DNA from: Prochlorococcus sp. AG-418-K17
Lineage (GTDB): Bacteria; Cyanobacteriota; Cyanobacteriia; PCC-6307; Cyanobiaceae
Assembly (NCBI GenBank): GCA_003214055.1
Contig: QCMD01000003.1
Coordinates: 57,699-121,698 of the forward strand
Direction: 5' to 3'
DNA: 64,000 nucleotides
Below the pieces are notes generated by a model. It was not told the origin of the DNA, made no database searches, and was given only the letters and a program-made list of their open reading frames with translations. Shown in pieces: positions 45,338-55,980 of this stretch. The first letter of the stretch is position 1. Each line of letters begins with the position of its first letter. The translations under genes were made by a program, and so were the position numbers.

Positions 45338-46615
45338 GTGTTAGATCAAAGATTAATAAGAGAAAATCCGTCATTAGTTGAAAAGAAATTATCAACTAGA
45401 GGTAAGAATGTAGACCTATCTCAAATACATGAATTGACAATAGAAAGCAAAGAATTAGACATTGAATTATGTAATTTGCAATCAGAAAGCAAGAAATTAA
45501 GTAAATTAATTGGAAGTATGATAAATAACTTAGAGGACAAGAACAGCAAACAAATAATTGAATTAAAAAATAAAGGGAACGAATACAAATACAAAATTTC
45601 TGAATATGAAGAAAAAAAAAGAAATTTAGACACACAAATAAAGTCTGAAATTTTAAGATTGCCTAATTTTCCAAGTGATAATACTCCTCTAGGTAAAGAT
45701 GAGACTAATAATCTGCAACTTAGAAAATGGGGGGACCCTCTTACGAGTGATAATTTAAGGTCACACTGGGAAATAGGAGAAAAATTAAATTTATTTGATT
45801 CCTTAAGAACCACCAAAATTTCGAAAAGTCGTTTTATCACACTCACTGGAGATGGAGCTCGATTAGAAAGAGCACTAATTAATTTTATGCTTGATACTCA
45901 TTTAAAAAAAGGATATCTAGAGCTTATGCCACCTGCATTAGTAAATTCAGAAAGCCTACAAGGTTCTGGTCAATTACCTAAATTTGCTGAAGAGAGTTTC
46001 AAGTGTTCGAATGATGATTTATGGCTTTCTCCTACAGCAGAGGTTCCACTTACTGCTTTTCATAAAGAAGATATTATCGATCCAAAAATATTACCTTTAA
46101 AGTATGTTGCATATAGCCCTTGTTTTAGAAGAGAAGCAGGTAGTTATGGTAGAGATACAAAAGGGTTAATAAGACTCCACCAATTTAATAAAGTAGAATT
46201 ATTTTGGTATTCGGAACCAAGTAAATCATTAGAGGCACATAACAACTTAACTGCTGACGCTGAAGATATCCTAAAAAAACTTAATCTTCCATATCGAGTC
46301 GTTGATATATGCACCGGGGACTTAGGTTTCTCATCAAGTCGAACCTATGATTTAGAGGTCTGGTTACCTAGCGCTAATTCTTATAGAGAGATATCCAGTT
46401 GTAGTAATTGTGAAGACTTTCAAGCTCGTCGATCCTCAATCAGAACAAAGATTGATAAGAAAACTTCATATATCCACACTTTAAACGGCAGTGGTTTAGC
46501 TATTGGTAGAACAATGGCAGCAATCCTTGAAAATGGACAGCGATCAGATGGCAGTGTGAAAGTTCCTGATGTGCTAATACCATATTTTGGAGAATCCCAC
46601 ATAAAAAATGGTTAA
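45338..46615 (+). CDS. serS: Seryl-tRNA synthetase
   Basis: Class II synthetase charging tRNA-Ser, 425 residues. The N-terminal coiled-coil arm (residues about 30-105) precedes the catalytic core with [25 protein letters not shown], the motif 2 region [22 protein letters not shown], and motif 3 [20 protein letters not shown] start at 45338, 8 bases after a GGGGTG stretch. The arm matches the long-variable-arm tRNA-Ser (an example at 23687). Confidence 0.97.
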   Translation: MLDQRLIRENPSLVEKKLSTRGKNVDLSQIHELTIESKELDIELCNLQSESKKLSKLIGSMINNLEDKNSKQIIELKNKGNEYKYKISEYEEKKRNLDTQIKSEILRLPNFPSDNTPLGKDETNNLQLRKWGDPLTSDNLRSHWEIGEKLNLFDSLRTTKISKSRFITLTGDGARLERALINFMLDTHLKKGYLELMPPALVNSESLQGSGQLPKFAEESFKCSNDDLWLSPTAEVPLTAFHKEDIIDPKILPLKYVAYSPCFRREAGSYGRDTKGLIRLHQFNKVELFWYSEPSKSLEAHNNLTADAEDILKKLNLPYRVVDICTGDLGFSSSRTYDLEVWLPSANSYREISSCSNCEDFQARRSSIRTKIDKKTSYIHTLNGSGLAIGRTMAAILENGQRSDGSVKVPDVLIPYFGESHIKNG

Positions 46616-46624
46616 AGTAAATCG

Positions 46625-47704
46625 ATGAATGTTTTAACATCTATTACTGTATTGGGTTTTCTCATTTTTTTTCATGAAATGGGACATTTCCTAGCGGCAA
46701 TACTTCAGGGCATTTATGTGGATGGTTTTTCAATTGGATTTGGACCATCAATAATACAAAAAAAATATAAAAATATTACCTACTCTTTTAGAGCGTTCCC
46801 TTTGGGTGGATTTGTTTCTTTCCCAGATGAAGAGCAAAATAATATTGACCCGAAGGATCCTAACCTCTTAAAAAACAGACCAATTTCCCAAAGAATCATT
46901 GTTATATCAGCAGGAGTTATTGCAAATCTTTTACTTGCTTACACCATTCTGATAATAAATGTAACTACTCTTGGGATCCCTTCTGATCCAGAACCAGGTG
47001 TCTTAGTCTTAGCTACTCAACCTGATAAAGCTGCCTTCAAAGCGGGTTTAGAAGCAGGAGATAAAATTATCAAAATTGATGACTATTTACTAGGTGTAGG
47101 AGATCAAGCAGTAACTGCTCTGGTTAAAAGAATTCAGAGTTCATATGATGAACAGTTAACAATTGAGGTGGAGAGAAACGGTTCTTATAAAGACCTCAAA
47201 TTAATTCCAAGAAAAATTGATGGGAAAGGGACAATTGGTGCTCAGTTGCAGCCAAATATCAAAAAAGAAACAAAAAAAACTAAAAGTTTTAGTGAACTTT
47301 TTCTCTATACAAATAAAGAGTTTTCATCGTTATTAATTAAAACGATACAAGGGTATAAGGGATTAATTACAAATTTCTCTTCAACTGCTCAACAGTTAAG
47401 CGGTCCAGTAAAAATTGTTGAGATAGGTGCTCAATTATCTGAACAAGGAGGTACAGGAATTCTTTTATTTGCTGCACTTATTTCAATAAATTTAGCAGTT
47501 CTTAATTCACTACCATTGCCTCTTCTTGATGGTGGTCAGCTTGTTTTTACATTAATTGAGGGTTTGAGAGGGAAACCTGTGCCAGTCAAAATACAAATTG
47601 CAGTAACTCAATCAAGTTTTTTTCTTTTAGTAGGCCTAAGTATTCTTTTAATAATTAGGGATACAAGCCAACTATTAATTGTTCAAAGATTACTTAATCA
47701 ATAA
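46625..47704 (+). CDS. rseP: RseP-type site-2 membrane metalloprotease
   Basis: Intramembrane zinc protease with the HExxH motif at residues 17-21 (FFHEMGHFL), a PDZ domain at about 115-190 (GLEAGDKIIKIDDYLLGVG) and the third zinc-ligand region LPLPLLDGGQLVF near 295. 359 residues. It cleaves transmembrane anti-sigma factors or signal-peptide remnants in other bacteria; target here unknown. Starts 9 bases after serS, so probably cotranscribed. Confidence 0.94.
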   Translation: MNVLTSITVLGFLIFFHEMGHFLAAILQGIYVDGFSIGFGPSIIQKKYKNITYSFRAFPLGGFVSFPDEEQNNIDPKDPNLLKNRPISQRIIVISAGVIANLLLAYTILIINVTTLGIPSDPEPGVLVLATQPDKAAFKAGLEAGDKIIKIDDYLLGVGDQAVTALVKRIQSSYDEQLTIEVERNGSYKDLKLIPRKIDGKGTIGAQLQPNIKKETKKTKSFSELFLYTNKEFSSLLIKTIQGYKGLITNFSSTAQQLSGPVKIVEIGAQLSEQGGTGILLFAALISINLAVLNSLPLPLLDGGQLVFTLIEGLRGKPVPVKIQIAVTQSSFFLLVGLSILLIIRDTSQLLIVQRLLNQ

Positions 47705-47766
47705 TTTAGTTTTTTAATATTGATACATAAGCTGTTATTATAGATTTTAATTATATTTGTTTTTAG

Positions 47767-48069
47767 ATGGCGAAAAAATCGATGATCGCTAGGGAAGTTA
47801 AGCGAAAAAAACTAGTTAAAAAATATGCTGCGAAAAGAAAATTACTATTAATTGAATTCAATGCGGCGAAAGACCCAATGCAAAGATTAGAAATTCACCG
47901 AAAGATACAAGGTCTGCCAAGGAATTCAGCTCCAACAAGAGTGCGTAACAGATGTTGGGCTACAGGGAAGCCAAGAGGAGTTTATAGAGATTTTGGATTA
48001 TGCAGAAATCAATTAAGGCAAAGAGCTCATAAAGGAGAATTACCAGGAGTCGTAAAATCTAGTTGGTAG
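47767..48069 (+). CDS. rpsN: 30S ribosomal protein S14
   Basis: 100-residue, zinc-free S14. [21 protein letters not shown], the [39 protein letters not shown] region and the [11 protein letters not shown] end are typical. A single Cys remains in NRCWATG and one in GLCRNQ; the four-Cys zinc knuckle is absent, as usual for this longer form. The 195 bases after it form the pnp leader. Confidence 0.97.
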   Translation: MAKKSMIAREVKRKKLVKKYAAKRKLLLIEFNAAKDPMQRLEIHRKIQGLPRNSAPTRVRNRCWATGKPRGVYRDFGLCRNQLRQRAHKGELPGVVKSSW

Positions 48070-48264
48070 AAAATTTGTTTTTAAAATCTATAATTTTTCT
48101 TAATTTATTTATTTATTTATTCATCAAAACTGAGTATTTTCAAGCAATCAAGCTTAATTTCTATATTGTTTAACCTTAAATTTAAAATCATATTTAAATA
48201 TTTCTCTCAATATGTGCCTCTGAGATGTAACAATAAATTATGTATAGATTTATAATTTTACACA

Positions 48265-50430
48265 GTGGAAGGACAAAATAAGTCGATCACGTTTGACGGA
48301 CGAGAGATACGACTAACTACAGGACTATATGCTCCTCAAGCAAGTGGATCAGTAATGATCGAATGTGGAGACACATCTTTATTAGTTACCGCGACAAAAA
48401 CGACAAAAAAAGAAGCAGCAGACTTCCTGCCTCTAATTTGTGATTATGAGGAGAAGTTATATGCCGCAGGAAGAATTCCTGGCGGATTTATGAGAAGAGA
48501 AGGAAGACCTCCTGAAAGGGCTACTTTAATTGCAAGATTAATCGATAGACCAATGCGACCTCTCTTCCCTTCATGGATGAGAGATGAGATCCAAATAGTT
48601 GCCTCTTGTCTTTCTCTTGATGAAAGAGTGCCTGCAGATGTATTAGCAGTTACTGGGGCATCTATAGCTACATTATTGGGAGAGATACCCTTTTATGGAC
48701 CAATGGCTGCGGTAAGAGTTGGACTTTTAGGTGATGATTTTATTCTAAATCCGAGTTATAGAGAAATTGAAAAGGGTGATTTAGATATTGTAGTTTCAGG
48801 TTCCCCTGATGGAATAGTGATGATAGAAGCAGGTGCAAATCAACTTTCCGAACAAGATACAATTGAAGCAATTGACTTTGGATATGAGGCTGTCACTGAA
48901 CTAATTAGTTCTCAAAAGAATCTTCTCAAAGATCTTGGAATTACTCAAGTTAAACCAGTAAAACCTGAAGAGGATCAAACATTAGCTTCATATTTAGAAA
49001 AAAATTGCACAAAACCTATTGATTTAATCTTAAAAAAATTCGATCAAACAAAAGAGGAGAGAGATTTAGAGCTTGATAAAATTAAATTAGATGTTCAAAG
49101 TAAAATAGATACCCTTAAAGATGACAATCAACTAAAAATAATTACCTCAGAAAATGAAAAATTAATTCACACTGACTTCAAAAAATTAACTAAAAAATTA
49201 ATGAGGTCCCAAATAATCAACGATGGGAAAAGAGTTGATGGAAGAACTTTAGATGAAGTAAGAAAGATTTCTGCTTCAGCAGGAATACTTCCAAAAAGAG
49301 TGCATGGATCTGCTCTTTTTCAAAGGGGATTAACACAAGTCCTCTCAACAACCACGCTTGGCACACCAAGTGATGCTCAAGAGATGGACGATCTCAATCC
49401 AAGCACCGAGAAAACATATCTACATCATTATAATTTTCCACCATTTTCGGTAGGAGAAACAAGGCCAATGAGAACCCCAGGTAGAAGAGAAATTGGTCAC
49501 GGAGCCTTAGCTGAAAGAGCATTAATTCCAGTACTTCCAGGTAAAGAAACATTTCCATATGTGTTAAGGGTTGTTAGTGAGGTATTAAGCTCCAACGGTT
49601 CAACTTCAATGGGATCAGTATGTGGTAGTACTCTTTCTCTATTAGACGCAGGTGTCCCTTTAAAAGCTCCTGTAAGCGGAACAGCTATGGGATTAATCAA
49701 AGAGGGTAAAGAAATTAGAATTCTTACCGATATCCAAGGAATTGAAGATTTTCTTGGAGATATGGATTTTAAAGTAGCAGGCACAGAGAAAGGAATAACT
49801 GCACTTCAAATGGATATGAAAATCACGGGTTTACCAGTTTCCATCATTTCAGATGCGATCAAAAAAGCCCGTCCAGCAAGATTGCATATCTTAGAGAAAA
49901 TGCAAGAGGCAATAGATAAGCCACAAGAATCACTATCTCCTCATGCACCAAGACTTCTAAGCTTTAGAATTGATCCTGAGCTTATTGGGACAGTGATTGG
50001 ACCTGGAGGAAGAACTATTAAAGGAATCACTGAGAGAACCAATACTAAAATTGATATTGAGGATGGAGGAATCGTAACTATTGCTTCTCACGATGGAGCT
50101 GCAGCTGAAGAAGCTCAGAAAATCATTGAAGGATTAACTCGGAAAGTGCACGAAGGAGAAATCTTTTCAGGAGTTGTTACAAGAATTATCCCGATAGGGG
50201 CTTTTGTAGAAATACTTCCAGGGAAAGAGGGAATGGTCCATATTTCACAATTATCAGAGGCAAGGGTTGAAAGAGTAGAAGATGTTGTTAGGCAGGGAGA
50301 TGAAGTTACAGTTAGGGTTAGAGAAATCGATAGCAGAGGTAGGATAAATCTTACATTGAGAGGAGTCTCTCAAAATGGTGGGATGTCCTATCCAGAACCG
50401 ACACCCACACCTGTCGCACCTCTTGGTTGA
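48265..50430 (+). CDS. pnp: Polyribonucleotide nucleotidyltransferase
   Basis: Phosphorolytic 3'-5' exoribonuclease, 721 residues. Two RNase PH domains are present (the first with [23 protein letters not shown] and [13 protein letters not shown]; the second with [19 protein letters not shown] and [22 protein letters not shown]). These are followed by a KH domain with GPGG in [15 protein letters not shown] and an S1 domain ending [17 protein letters not shown] start at 48265. A TATAAT sits 9 bases before it. Probably membrane-associated degradosome work; that is inference. Confidence 0.97.
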   Translation: MEGQNKSITFDGREIRLTTGLYAPQASGSVMIECGDTSLLVTATKTTKKEAADFLPLICDYEEKLYAAGRIPGGFMRREGRPPERATLIARLIDRPMRPLFPSWMRDEIQIVASCLSLDERVPADVLAVTGASIATLLGEIPFYGPMAAVRVGLLGDDFILNPSYREIEKGDLDIVVSGSPDGIVMIEAGANQLSEQDTIEAIDFGYEAVTELISSQKNLLKDLGITQVKPVKPEEDQTLASYLEKNCTKPIDLILKKFDQTKEERDLELDKIKLDVQSKIDTLKDDNQLKIITSENEKLIHTDFKKLTKKLMRSQIINDGKRVDGRTLDEVRKISASAGILPKRVHGSALFQRGLTQVLSTTTLGTPSDAQEMDDLNPSTEKTYLHHYNFPPFSVGETRPMRTPGRREIGHGALAERALIPVLPGKETFPYVLRVVSEVLSSNGSTSMGSVCGSTLSLLDAGVPLKAPVSGTAMGLIKEGKEIRILTDIQGIEDFLGDMDFKVAGTEKGITALQMDMKITGLPVSIISDAIKKARPARLHILEKMQEAIDKPQESLSPHAPRLLSFRIDPELIGTVIGPGGRTIKGITERTNTKIDIEDGGIVTIASHDGAAAEEAQKIIEGLTRKVHEGEIFSGVVTRIIPIGAFVEILPGKEGMVHISQLSEARVERVEDVVRQGDEVTVRVREIDSRGRINLTLRGVSQNGGMSYPEPTPTPVAPLG

Positions 50431-50432
50431 GA

Positions 50433-51335
50433 CTAGAGTGGGTATATTTTGTGCTTTTTAATAATTTCTTTTATTTCTAAACATATTTTTCTATGATTAT
50501 TAATGTCATTTGAGGCAATTATTATACCGCCTTGCTCAAAATTATTTTTCCCATAGGATAGATCTTCATTATTTAAATTTGTGACCGCACCTCCAGCAGC
50601 TTTAAGAATAGCCTCTGGAGCTGCAAAGTCCCAATCTTTTGGAGAACTTTTCCCAGGCATACTCAATGATATATAAATATCACTTTCCCCTCTCAGAATC
50701 GAAGCAATTTTACAACCTATACTACCCATTACGATTATTTCATCAAAATGTATTTTTTGGATTAAATTTTTTAAAATTTGGTTTCTGTGATTTTTACTTG
50801 TAACTAATATCATTTTTTGAAGATTTTCTTTCTTAGATAAATCCGGGTAAATTCTTGTTCCATTTTTTTTCTCACACCAAACCTTTTCTCCAACAGAAAT
50901 CCACAGTTCATCCATTTCAGGAATTAAAACTATTCCGATATATGGCTTTTGCTTATAATTAAGTGCTAAATGCATAGCATAATTACATGTCCCTTGAATA
51001 AAATCCTTAGTTCCATCAAGTGGATCAAGTATCCATAGCCAATTAGAATTAATATCCGTTTTGAATGGTTCTATTTTTACGTTTTCTTCACTAAGAATTT
51101 TCCAATTAACATTCTTATAGTTTTCTTTAATTCTTCTAATTATTATCTCATTAACTTTTAAATCAGCAAGTGTAACTGGATCGTCTAAATTATCGTTTTC
51201 TAGAAAACTTCTTTGGTTTTGTTTATCTTTTAATATTTGGGCATAATGAAGTAGGATTTCACAAGCCTCCCAACCTATATTCCTTAAATCATTGATGAGA
51301 TTTTCAATATTTACTCCTGAAGGCAAGTTAGTCAC
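50433..51335 (-). CDS. cysQ: 3'(2'),5'-bisphosphate nucleotidase / inositol monophosphatase family
   Basis: Metal-dependent phosphatase of the CysQ group, 300 residues. Metal-site motifs: VTLADLKVNEIIIRRI, LSEENV, the signature WILDPLDGTKDFIQG and PKDWDFAAPEAILKAAGGAVT. It probably recycles 3'-phosphoadenosine 5'-phosphate from sulfate assimilation. GTG start at 51335, only 3 bases from the divergent rsmI ATG, so the two promoters must lie inside each other's genes. Confidence 0.92.
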   Translation of the reverse strand: MTNLPSGVNIENLINDLRNIGWEACEILLHYAQILKDKQNQRSFLENDNLDDPVTLADLKVNEIIIRRIKENYKNVNWKILSEENVKIEPFKTDINSNWLWILDPLDGTKDFIQGTCNYAMHLALNYKQKPYIGIVLIPEMDELWISVGEKVWCEKKNGTRIYPDLSKKENLQKMILVTSKNHRNQILKNLIQKIHFDEIIVMGSIGCKIASILRGESDIYISLSMPGKSSPKDWDFAAPEAILKAAGGAVTNLNNEDLSYGKNNFEQGGIIIASNDINNHRKICLEIKEIIKKHKIYPL

Positions 51336-51338
51336 TAA

Positions 51339-52220
51339 ATGAATATCAAAATTTCATCTTCTCATAAAAATAAAGAACCTGAAAGTGGAGTTTTATATAT
51401 TGTTGGTACACCAATAGGAAATTTAAATGATATTTCACTTAGAGCATTAAATATTCTTAAAAATGTTTCATCAATTGCCTGTGAAGATACTAGACAAACA
51501 AAAAAAATAATGTTCAAATACGAGCTTAACAACAGCCTAATAAGCTTTAATGAACATAATTCTCTAAAAAAGACACCTAAAATAATTAATGATCTTATTT
51601 CTGGAAAATCAATTGCACTTGTAAGCGATGCTGGAATGCCAAGCATTTGCGATCCAGGAGAGGATTTAGTTAAATATGCAAAGTCCATTGGGATTGCTAT
51701 AGTTTGTATTCCTGGACCCTGCGCTGCACTAACAGCACTTGTTTCTAGCGGTCTACCATCTTCTAAATTTACATTCGAAGGGTTTCTACCTAAAAAAAAG
51801 TCTGAAAGAGAAAAAATTCTTTTAGAGATTAAGGAAAATAATAAAACTACTGTTATATATGAATCCCCTCATCGTCTAAAAAGATTTTTAAATGAACTAA
51901 AAGAGTATTTAGGTGGTGAAAGAAAAATAAAAGTATGTCGCGAATTAACAAAGAAATTTGAAGAACATATTGGAGACACCGTAGATGAAGTAATTAAATT
52001 TTTTGAAATTAAAAATGTAATTGGTGAAATCACAATTGTAATAGATGGGAAAAGTAATATAAAACAAAAACAAGAATTAAATCAATTTAAATTAAAGGAA
52101 GAATTGAATGATTTAATGAATGCAGGATTAACATTATCACAGGCTTCTAAATACCTTGCAAAAAAGAAAAAATTATCAAAAAACGTAATTTATAATATGC
52201 ACAAAGATATAAAAGATTAA
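51339..52220 (+). CDS. rsmI: 16S rRNA 2'-O-ribose C1402 methyltransferase
   Basis: SAM-dependent tetrapyrrole-methylase-fold enzyme that methylates C1402 of 16S rRNA. Typical: GVLYIVGTPIGNLNDISLRAL near the start, SIACEDTRQTKKIM, SDAGMPSICDPGEDLVK, CIPGPCAALTALVSSGLPS and FEGFLPKKKSER. 293 residues; the tail is lysine-rich. It is divergent from cysQ and precedes a small LapA-like membrane gene. Confidence 0.95.
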   Translation: MNIKISSSHKNKEPESGVLYIVGTPIGNLNDISLRALNILKNVSSIACEDTRQTKKIMFKYELNNSLISFNEHNSLKKTPKIINDLISGKSIALVSDAGMPSICDPGEDLVKYAKSIGIAIVCIPGPCAALTALVSSGLPSSKFTFEGFLPKKKSEREKILLEIKENNKTTVIYESPHRLKRFLNELKEYLGGERKIKVCRELTKKFEEHIGDTVDEVIKFFEIKNVIGEITIVIDGKSNIKQKQELNQFKLKEELNDLMNAGLTLSQASKYLAKKKKLSKNVIYNMHKDIKD

Positions 52221-52229
52221 ATTTTTAAA

Positions 52230-52454
52230 ATGATATTCCAATTAAAAAAATTATTTTTCATTTTTACATTCAACGTATCCTTATTTTTAGTTCTAATGAT
52301 TGGGATACAAAATAGCTCTAGTAAGCGGAAAATAAATCTTTTAAATAATCAAACAGTGAATTTACCTATAAGTTTTATTGTAGGAATAAGTTTCATAAGT
52401 GGATCCCTAACAGGTAGTATTTTAAAAATAATTTTGGACAATAAGAAAGAATAA
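52230..52454 (+). CDS. Small LapA-like membrane protein
   Basis: 74 residues with two membrane helices: residues about 9-25 (FFIFTFNVSLFLVLMIG) and about 45-66 (LPISFIVGISFISGSLTGSIL). A short charged loop separates them and the tail is basic. This two-helix plan resembles the LapA/DUF1049 family. It is 9 bases after rsmI on the same strand. Function unknown. Confidence 0.6.
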   Translation: MIFQLKKLFFIFTFNVSLFLVLMIGIQNSSSKRKINLLNNQTVNLPISFIVGISFISGSLTGSILKIILDNKKE

Positions 52455-52457
52455 GCT

Positions 52458-53120
52458 TTATAAAGCTATTAGCCTATCAACACTAATAATCCTTGAAACT
52501 CCTTTTTTTAATAAGAAAGGAGCAGCAATTTTAAAAACTTGGGTATTAGGAACTTTTATGACTCTTTGTTCTTTATTACAGAATCGTTTTGCAACTTTCT
52601 GATCAACAAATATTTCAATGGTTTTTCTATTCAATTCTTCTTGGGATAAAAAACCCCACTCTGGATATTCTTTTAAATATTTAATTTCCAACTCTATTTT
52701 TTTATCCACGATCATATAAACAACTTTTGGGAAATCTACATCGCATATAGGTGTAGAAGATAAATCTTTTTGTTTTTCAAGATCAACGCCATCTGTTAAA
52801 GGGGTTATCTCAAAAAAATTTGATGTTTCATTATCAAACGAATCATCAATATTGCGTGGTTGTTCATTAGTAATATCTTTTTGGTTTTCAGTTACTAATT
52901 TATCTTTAAATTTATTGATATCACTTTTAGGAAGTTTTTTATTATCTCTAATCGATGATTTTATTTCTCTAAATTTATTATCACCAATTAAGTTTTTTAA
53001 TTGTCTAGTAATAGTTTGGATTGAAAAATTATAGATTTTAGATAGTTCTTCAAGTGAACATCCAGTTGAGAATGAAACCAAAATCTTCTTTTTTTCATCT
53101 TCCGAAACTTTCTTAGGCAA
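52458..53120 (-). CDS. Helix-turn-helix-domain hypothetical protein
   Basis: 220 residues. The N-terminus looks like a resolvase-type or sigma-like helix-turn-helix (DEKKKILVSFSTGCSLEELSKIYNFSIQTITRQLK), followed by an acidic, Asn-rich low-complexity linker and a C-terminal domain with KVVYMIVDKKIELEIKYLKEYPEWGFLSQEEL and KVPNTQVFKIAAPFLLKKGVSRIISVDRL. I recognise this as a picocyanobacterial conserved protein without known role; regulation is a guess from the HTH. Confidence 0.65.
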   Translation of the reverse strand: MPKKVSEDEKKKILVSFSTGCSLEELSKIYNFSIQTITRQLKNLIGDNKFREIKSSIRDNKKLPKSDINKFKDKLVTENQKDITNEQPRNIDDSFDNETSNFFEITPLTDGVDLEKQKDLSSTPICDVDFPKVVYMIVDKKIELEIKYLKEYPEWGFLSQEELNRKTIEIFVDQKVAKRFCNKEQRVIKVPNTQVFKIAAPFLLKKGVSRIISVDRLIAL

Positions 53121-53235
53121 AACGAAATTTTATAAGTTTTTTTATCTAAATTATAGCTAATATTTTAACTCTAAATTAATCATGCTTGTTTTTTAAAAGA
53201 TGACATACTTTAATAAAATTAACTATTAGTTAATT

Positions 53236-54681
53236 TTGGTAATAGATTCTTTATTAAAGATTGGAATTACCCCTGTTGTTCTTTCAGGAGGATCTGGTTC
53301 TCGATTGTGGCCACTTTCTAGATCTTCTTTCCCAAAACAATACTTAAATTTAGATACAGATAATAGCAATTCACTTCTTCAAAATACAATCATAAGATTA
53401 AAAGGCATTAGAAACTTACAGCCACCAATAATTATTTGTAACGATGAGCAGAGATTTATAGTAGCTGATCAGATGAAAGCAATTAACGTCGACTTAAAAT
53501 CAATATTATTGGAACCAATTAGCAAAAATACAGCACCTGCAATTGCAATCGCAAGTTTAGAAAGCATGAAAAATAATTGTGATCCAATTTTATTAATATT
53601 GTCTTCAGACCATAAAATAAAAAATACCAATGAATTTCATAAAGCAATTGAAGAAGGGCTTAGGTTTGCTGTGGAGGGAGATATTGTAACTTTTGGAATA
53701 GCTCCAAAAACACCAGAGTTGGGTTATGGATATATAGAATCTTATGACAAGATTTCGAGTCAAAAAAGAGCGAGTAAAATTAAGGGATTCATTGAAAAAC
53801 CAAATTTAGAATTAGCCAATAAACTCATAAAAGATCAACATTATTCATGGAATAGTGGAATGTTTCTTGCTAAAGCGTCCACTATTATTTCTGAAATGGA
53901 AAAATATGAACCAAAGATAATAAATATATGTAGAAGGGCACTTCAAAAAAGTACTAAAGACTTAGACTTTATTAGAATTGATAAAAACATCTTTCAAGAG
54001 TGTCCAAATGTTTCCATTGATATAGCAGTAATGGAAAAAACCAACTTGGGAACTGTAATTTCCTTGGATGCTGGTTGGAATGACTTAGGAAGTTGGAAAT
54101 CAATTTGGGAGACTTCAAATGCAGATAATAATTTAAACACCTTGCAAGGTAAAACTTTTGTAAAAGATGTTAGAAACTCTTTTTTTAGAAGTGATACCAG
54201 ACTTTTAGTTGGCTTAGGATTAGATAATATCGCAGTCATTGATACTGAGGATGCGTTATTGGTTGCAAATAAAGACTCAATAAACTCTTTAAAAGAATTA
54301 GTAAAAGAGCTATCGGAAAAAAATTATCCTGAAGTAAAGCTGAATAAAAAAGTACATAGACCTTGGGGTAACTTTACTTCATTTATCGAAGGGCCATTAT
54401 GGCAAGTAAAAAGATTAGAAATAAATCCATATCAAAGCCTTTCTCTTCAATTGCATCGCTACAGATCTGAACATTGGATTGTTGTAAAAGGAACTGCAAA
54501 AGTTCAAATAGAGAATGAAATTAGTATTCTTAAAGTCAACGAAAGTATTTATGTTCCAATGGGAGCAAAACATAGACTTTCAAATGAGTGCGAATCAATT
54601 CTCATATTAATAGAAGTTCAAACAGGAACGTATCTCGGTGAAGATGATATTATTCGTTTTCAAGATAAATATAAAAGATAA
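53236..54681 (+). CDS. manC: Mannose-1-phosphate guanylyltransferase / mannose-6-phosphate isomerase
   Basis: Bifunctional enzyme making GDP-mannose, 481 residues. The nucleotidyltransferase domain starts with the signature VVLSGGSGSRLWPLSRSSFPKQYL and has LGYGYIE and GFIEKPNL; a cupin isomerase domain follows with KKVHRPWGNF, LQLHRYRSEHWIVVKGTAKV and GAKHRLSN. The TTG start at 53236 is chosen because no better start lies near. First gene of the polysaccharide region; supplies the substrate for gmd downstream. Confidence 0.95.
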   Translation: MVIDSLLKIGITPVVLSGGSGSRLWPLSRSSFPKQYLNLDTDNSNSLLQNTIIRLKGIRNLQPPIIICNDEQRFIVADQMKAINVDLKSILLEPISKNTAPAIAIASLESMKNNCDPILLILSSDHKIKNTNEFHKAIEEGLRFAVEGDIVTFGIAPKTPELGYGYIESYDKISSQKRASKIKGFIEKPNLELANKLIKDQHYSWNSGMFLAKASTIISEMEKYEPKIINICRRALQKSTKDLDFIRIDKNIFQECPNVSIDIAVMEKTNLGTVISLDAGWNDLGSWKSIWETSNADNNLNTLQGKTFVKDVRNSFFRSDTRLLVGLGLDNIAVIDTEDALLVANKDSINSLKELVKELSEKNYPEVKLNKKVHRPWGNFTSFIEGPLWQVKRLEINPYQSLSLQLHRYRSEHWIVVKGTAKVQIENEISILKVNESIYVPMGAKHRLSNECESILILIEVQTGTYLGEDDIIRFQDKYKR

Positions 54682-54839
54682 AATTTTAAAAATTTTCTAC
54701 CATAGAGTAAAAGAGTAATAATTTTTCTTATAAATTTTATTTCTATGTTGTAGTAGTATAAATTAAAATAAAAAAAATTAATTATCTAAAATTATCTATC
54801 ATATTAAACTGTTGAGGATAAATTTTATGAGAGGTATTA

Positions 54840-55976
54840 ATGAAAAATAAAAAAGCTTTAATTACTGGTATTACTGGTCAAGATGGAAGTTATCTTGCAG
54901 AATTTCTTTTGAATAAAAACTATGAAGTTCATGGCATTAAAAGAAGGTCAAGTAACTTTAATACTCAAAGGATAGATCATTTATATCAAGACCCGCATAA
55001 AAAAGACCTTGATTTAATACTTCATTATGGAGATCTAACAGATAGTTCCAACATAACAAATTTAATCAAAAAAATATCACCTGATGAAATTTATAATTTA
55101 GGGGCTCAAAGTCATGTCTCTGTTAGCTTTGAATCACCTGAATATACTGCCAATTGTGATGCACTTGGGGCTTTAAGAATACTTGAGGCGGTTCGTTTAT
55201 TAAATTTAAATAAAACTACAAAAATATATCAAGCAAGTACTAGCGAACTTTATGGAATGTCAAAAATCTCTCCTCAAAACGAGGAAACCCCTTTTTATCC
55301 ACGAAGTCCTTATGGAGTCGCAAAGCTATATGCCTATTGGATAACAGTTAATTACAGAGAAGCATATAATATTTTTGCATGTAATGGAATATTGTTTAAC
55401 CATGAATCTAAAAGGAGAGGTGAAACATTTGTTACAAGAAAAATAACAAGAGGGCTTGCCAGGATTAATCATGGATTAGATGATTGCTTATATCTTGGTA
55501 ATATTGATGCCAAAAGAGATTGGGGACATGCAAAAGACTATGTTGAGATGCAATGGATGATGCTACAGCAAGAAAAACCTAAAGATTATGTAATAGCTAG
55601 TGGAAGAACTGAAACTGTAAGAAGGTTTATTGAAATTTGCGCTATTAAACTCGGTTGGGACTCTAAAACTAAAGGGAAGGGAATCATATGGGAAGGGGAA
55701 GGCTTAAATGAGATTGGTAAAAGGGCAGACACTAAAGATACTATAATTAGAATCGATCCAAGATATTTCAGACCCACAGAGGTTGATAGTCTGCTGGGAG
55801 ATTCAAAAAAAGCTAAATTAGAATTAGGATGGGAACCTAAAATATCACTAGAAAAACTTGTATCAGAAATGATTACTCATGACAATAATGAAGCCAAAAA
55901 AGATTTAATTTTAAAAAATAAAGGTTTTGGTCAAAATAATCCTTTAGAAACAATTCCTGAAATTATGTGCAATTAA
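54840..55976 (+). CDS. gmd: GDP-mannose 4,6-dehydratase
   Basis: First step of GDP-fucose synthesis, NADP-dependent short-chain dehydrogenase, 378 residues. The N-terminal [15 protein letters not shown] nucleotide loop, [24 protein letters not shown] and the catalytic [10 protein letters not shown] (YxxxK) are present, as are [18 protein letters not shown] and the [16 protein letters not shown] end. A GAGAGG Shine-Dalgarno site precedes the ATG. Followed after 4 bases by fcl. Confidence 0.97.
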   Translation: MKNKKALITGITGQDGSYLAEFLLNKNYEVHGIKRRSSNFNTQRIDHLYQDPHKKDLDLILHYGDLTDSSNITNLIKKISPDEIYNLGAQSHVSVSFESPEYTANCDALGALRILEAVRLLNLNKTTKIYQASTSELYGMSKISPQNEETPFYPRSPYGVAKLYAYWITVNYREAYNIFACNGILFNHESKRRGETFVTRKITRGLARINHGLDDCLYLGNIDAKRDWGHAKDYVEMQWMMLQQEKPKDYVIASGRTETVRRFIEICAIKLGWDSKTKGKGIIWEGEGLNEIGKRADTKDTIIRIDPRYFRPTEVDSLLGDSKKAKLELGWEPKISLEKLVSEMITHDNNEAKKDLILKNKGFGQNNPLETIPEIMCN

Positions 55977-55980
55977 AATT

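Noticed and set aside
48103..48121. ATTT tandem run before pnp
   Set aside because: Simple low-complexity A/T run without further structure.
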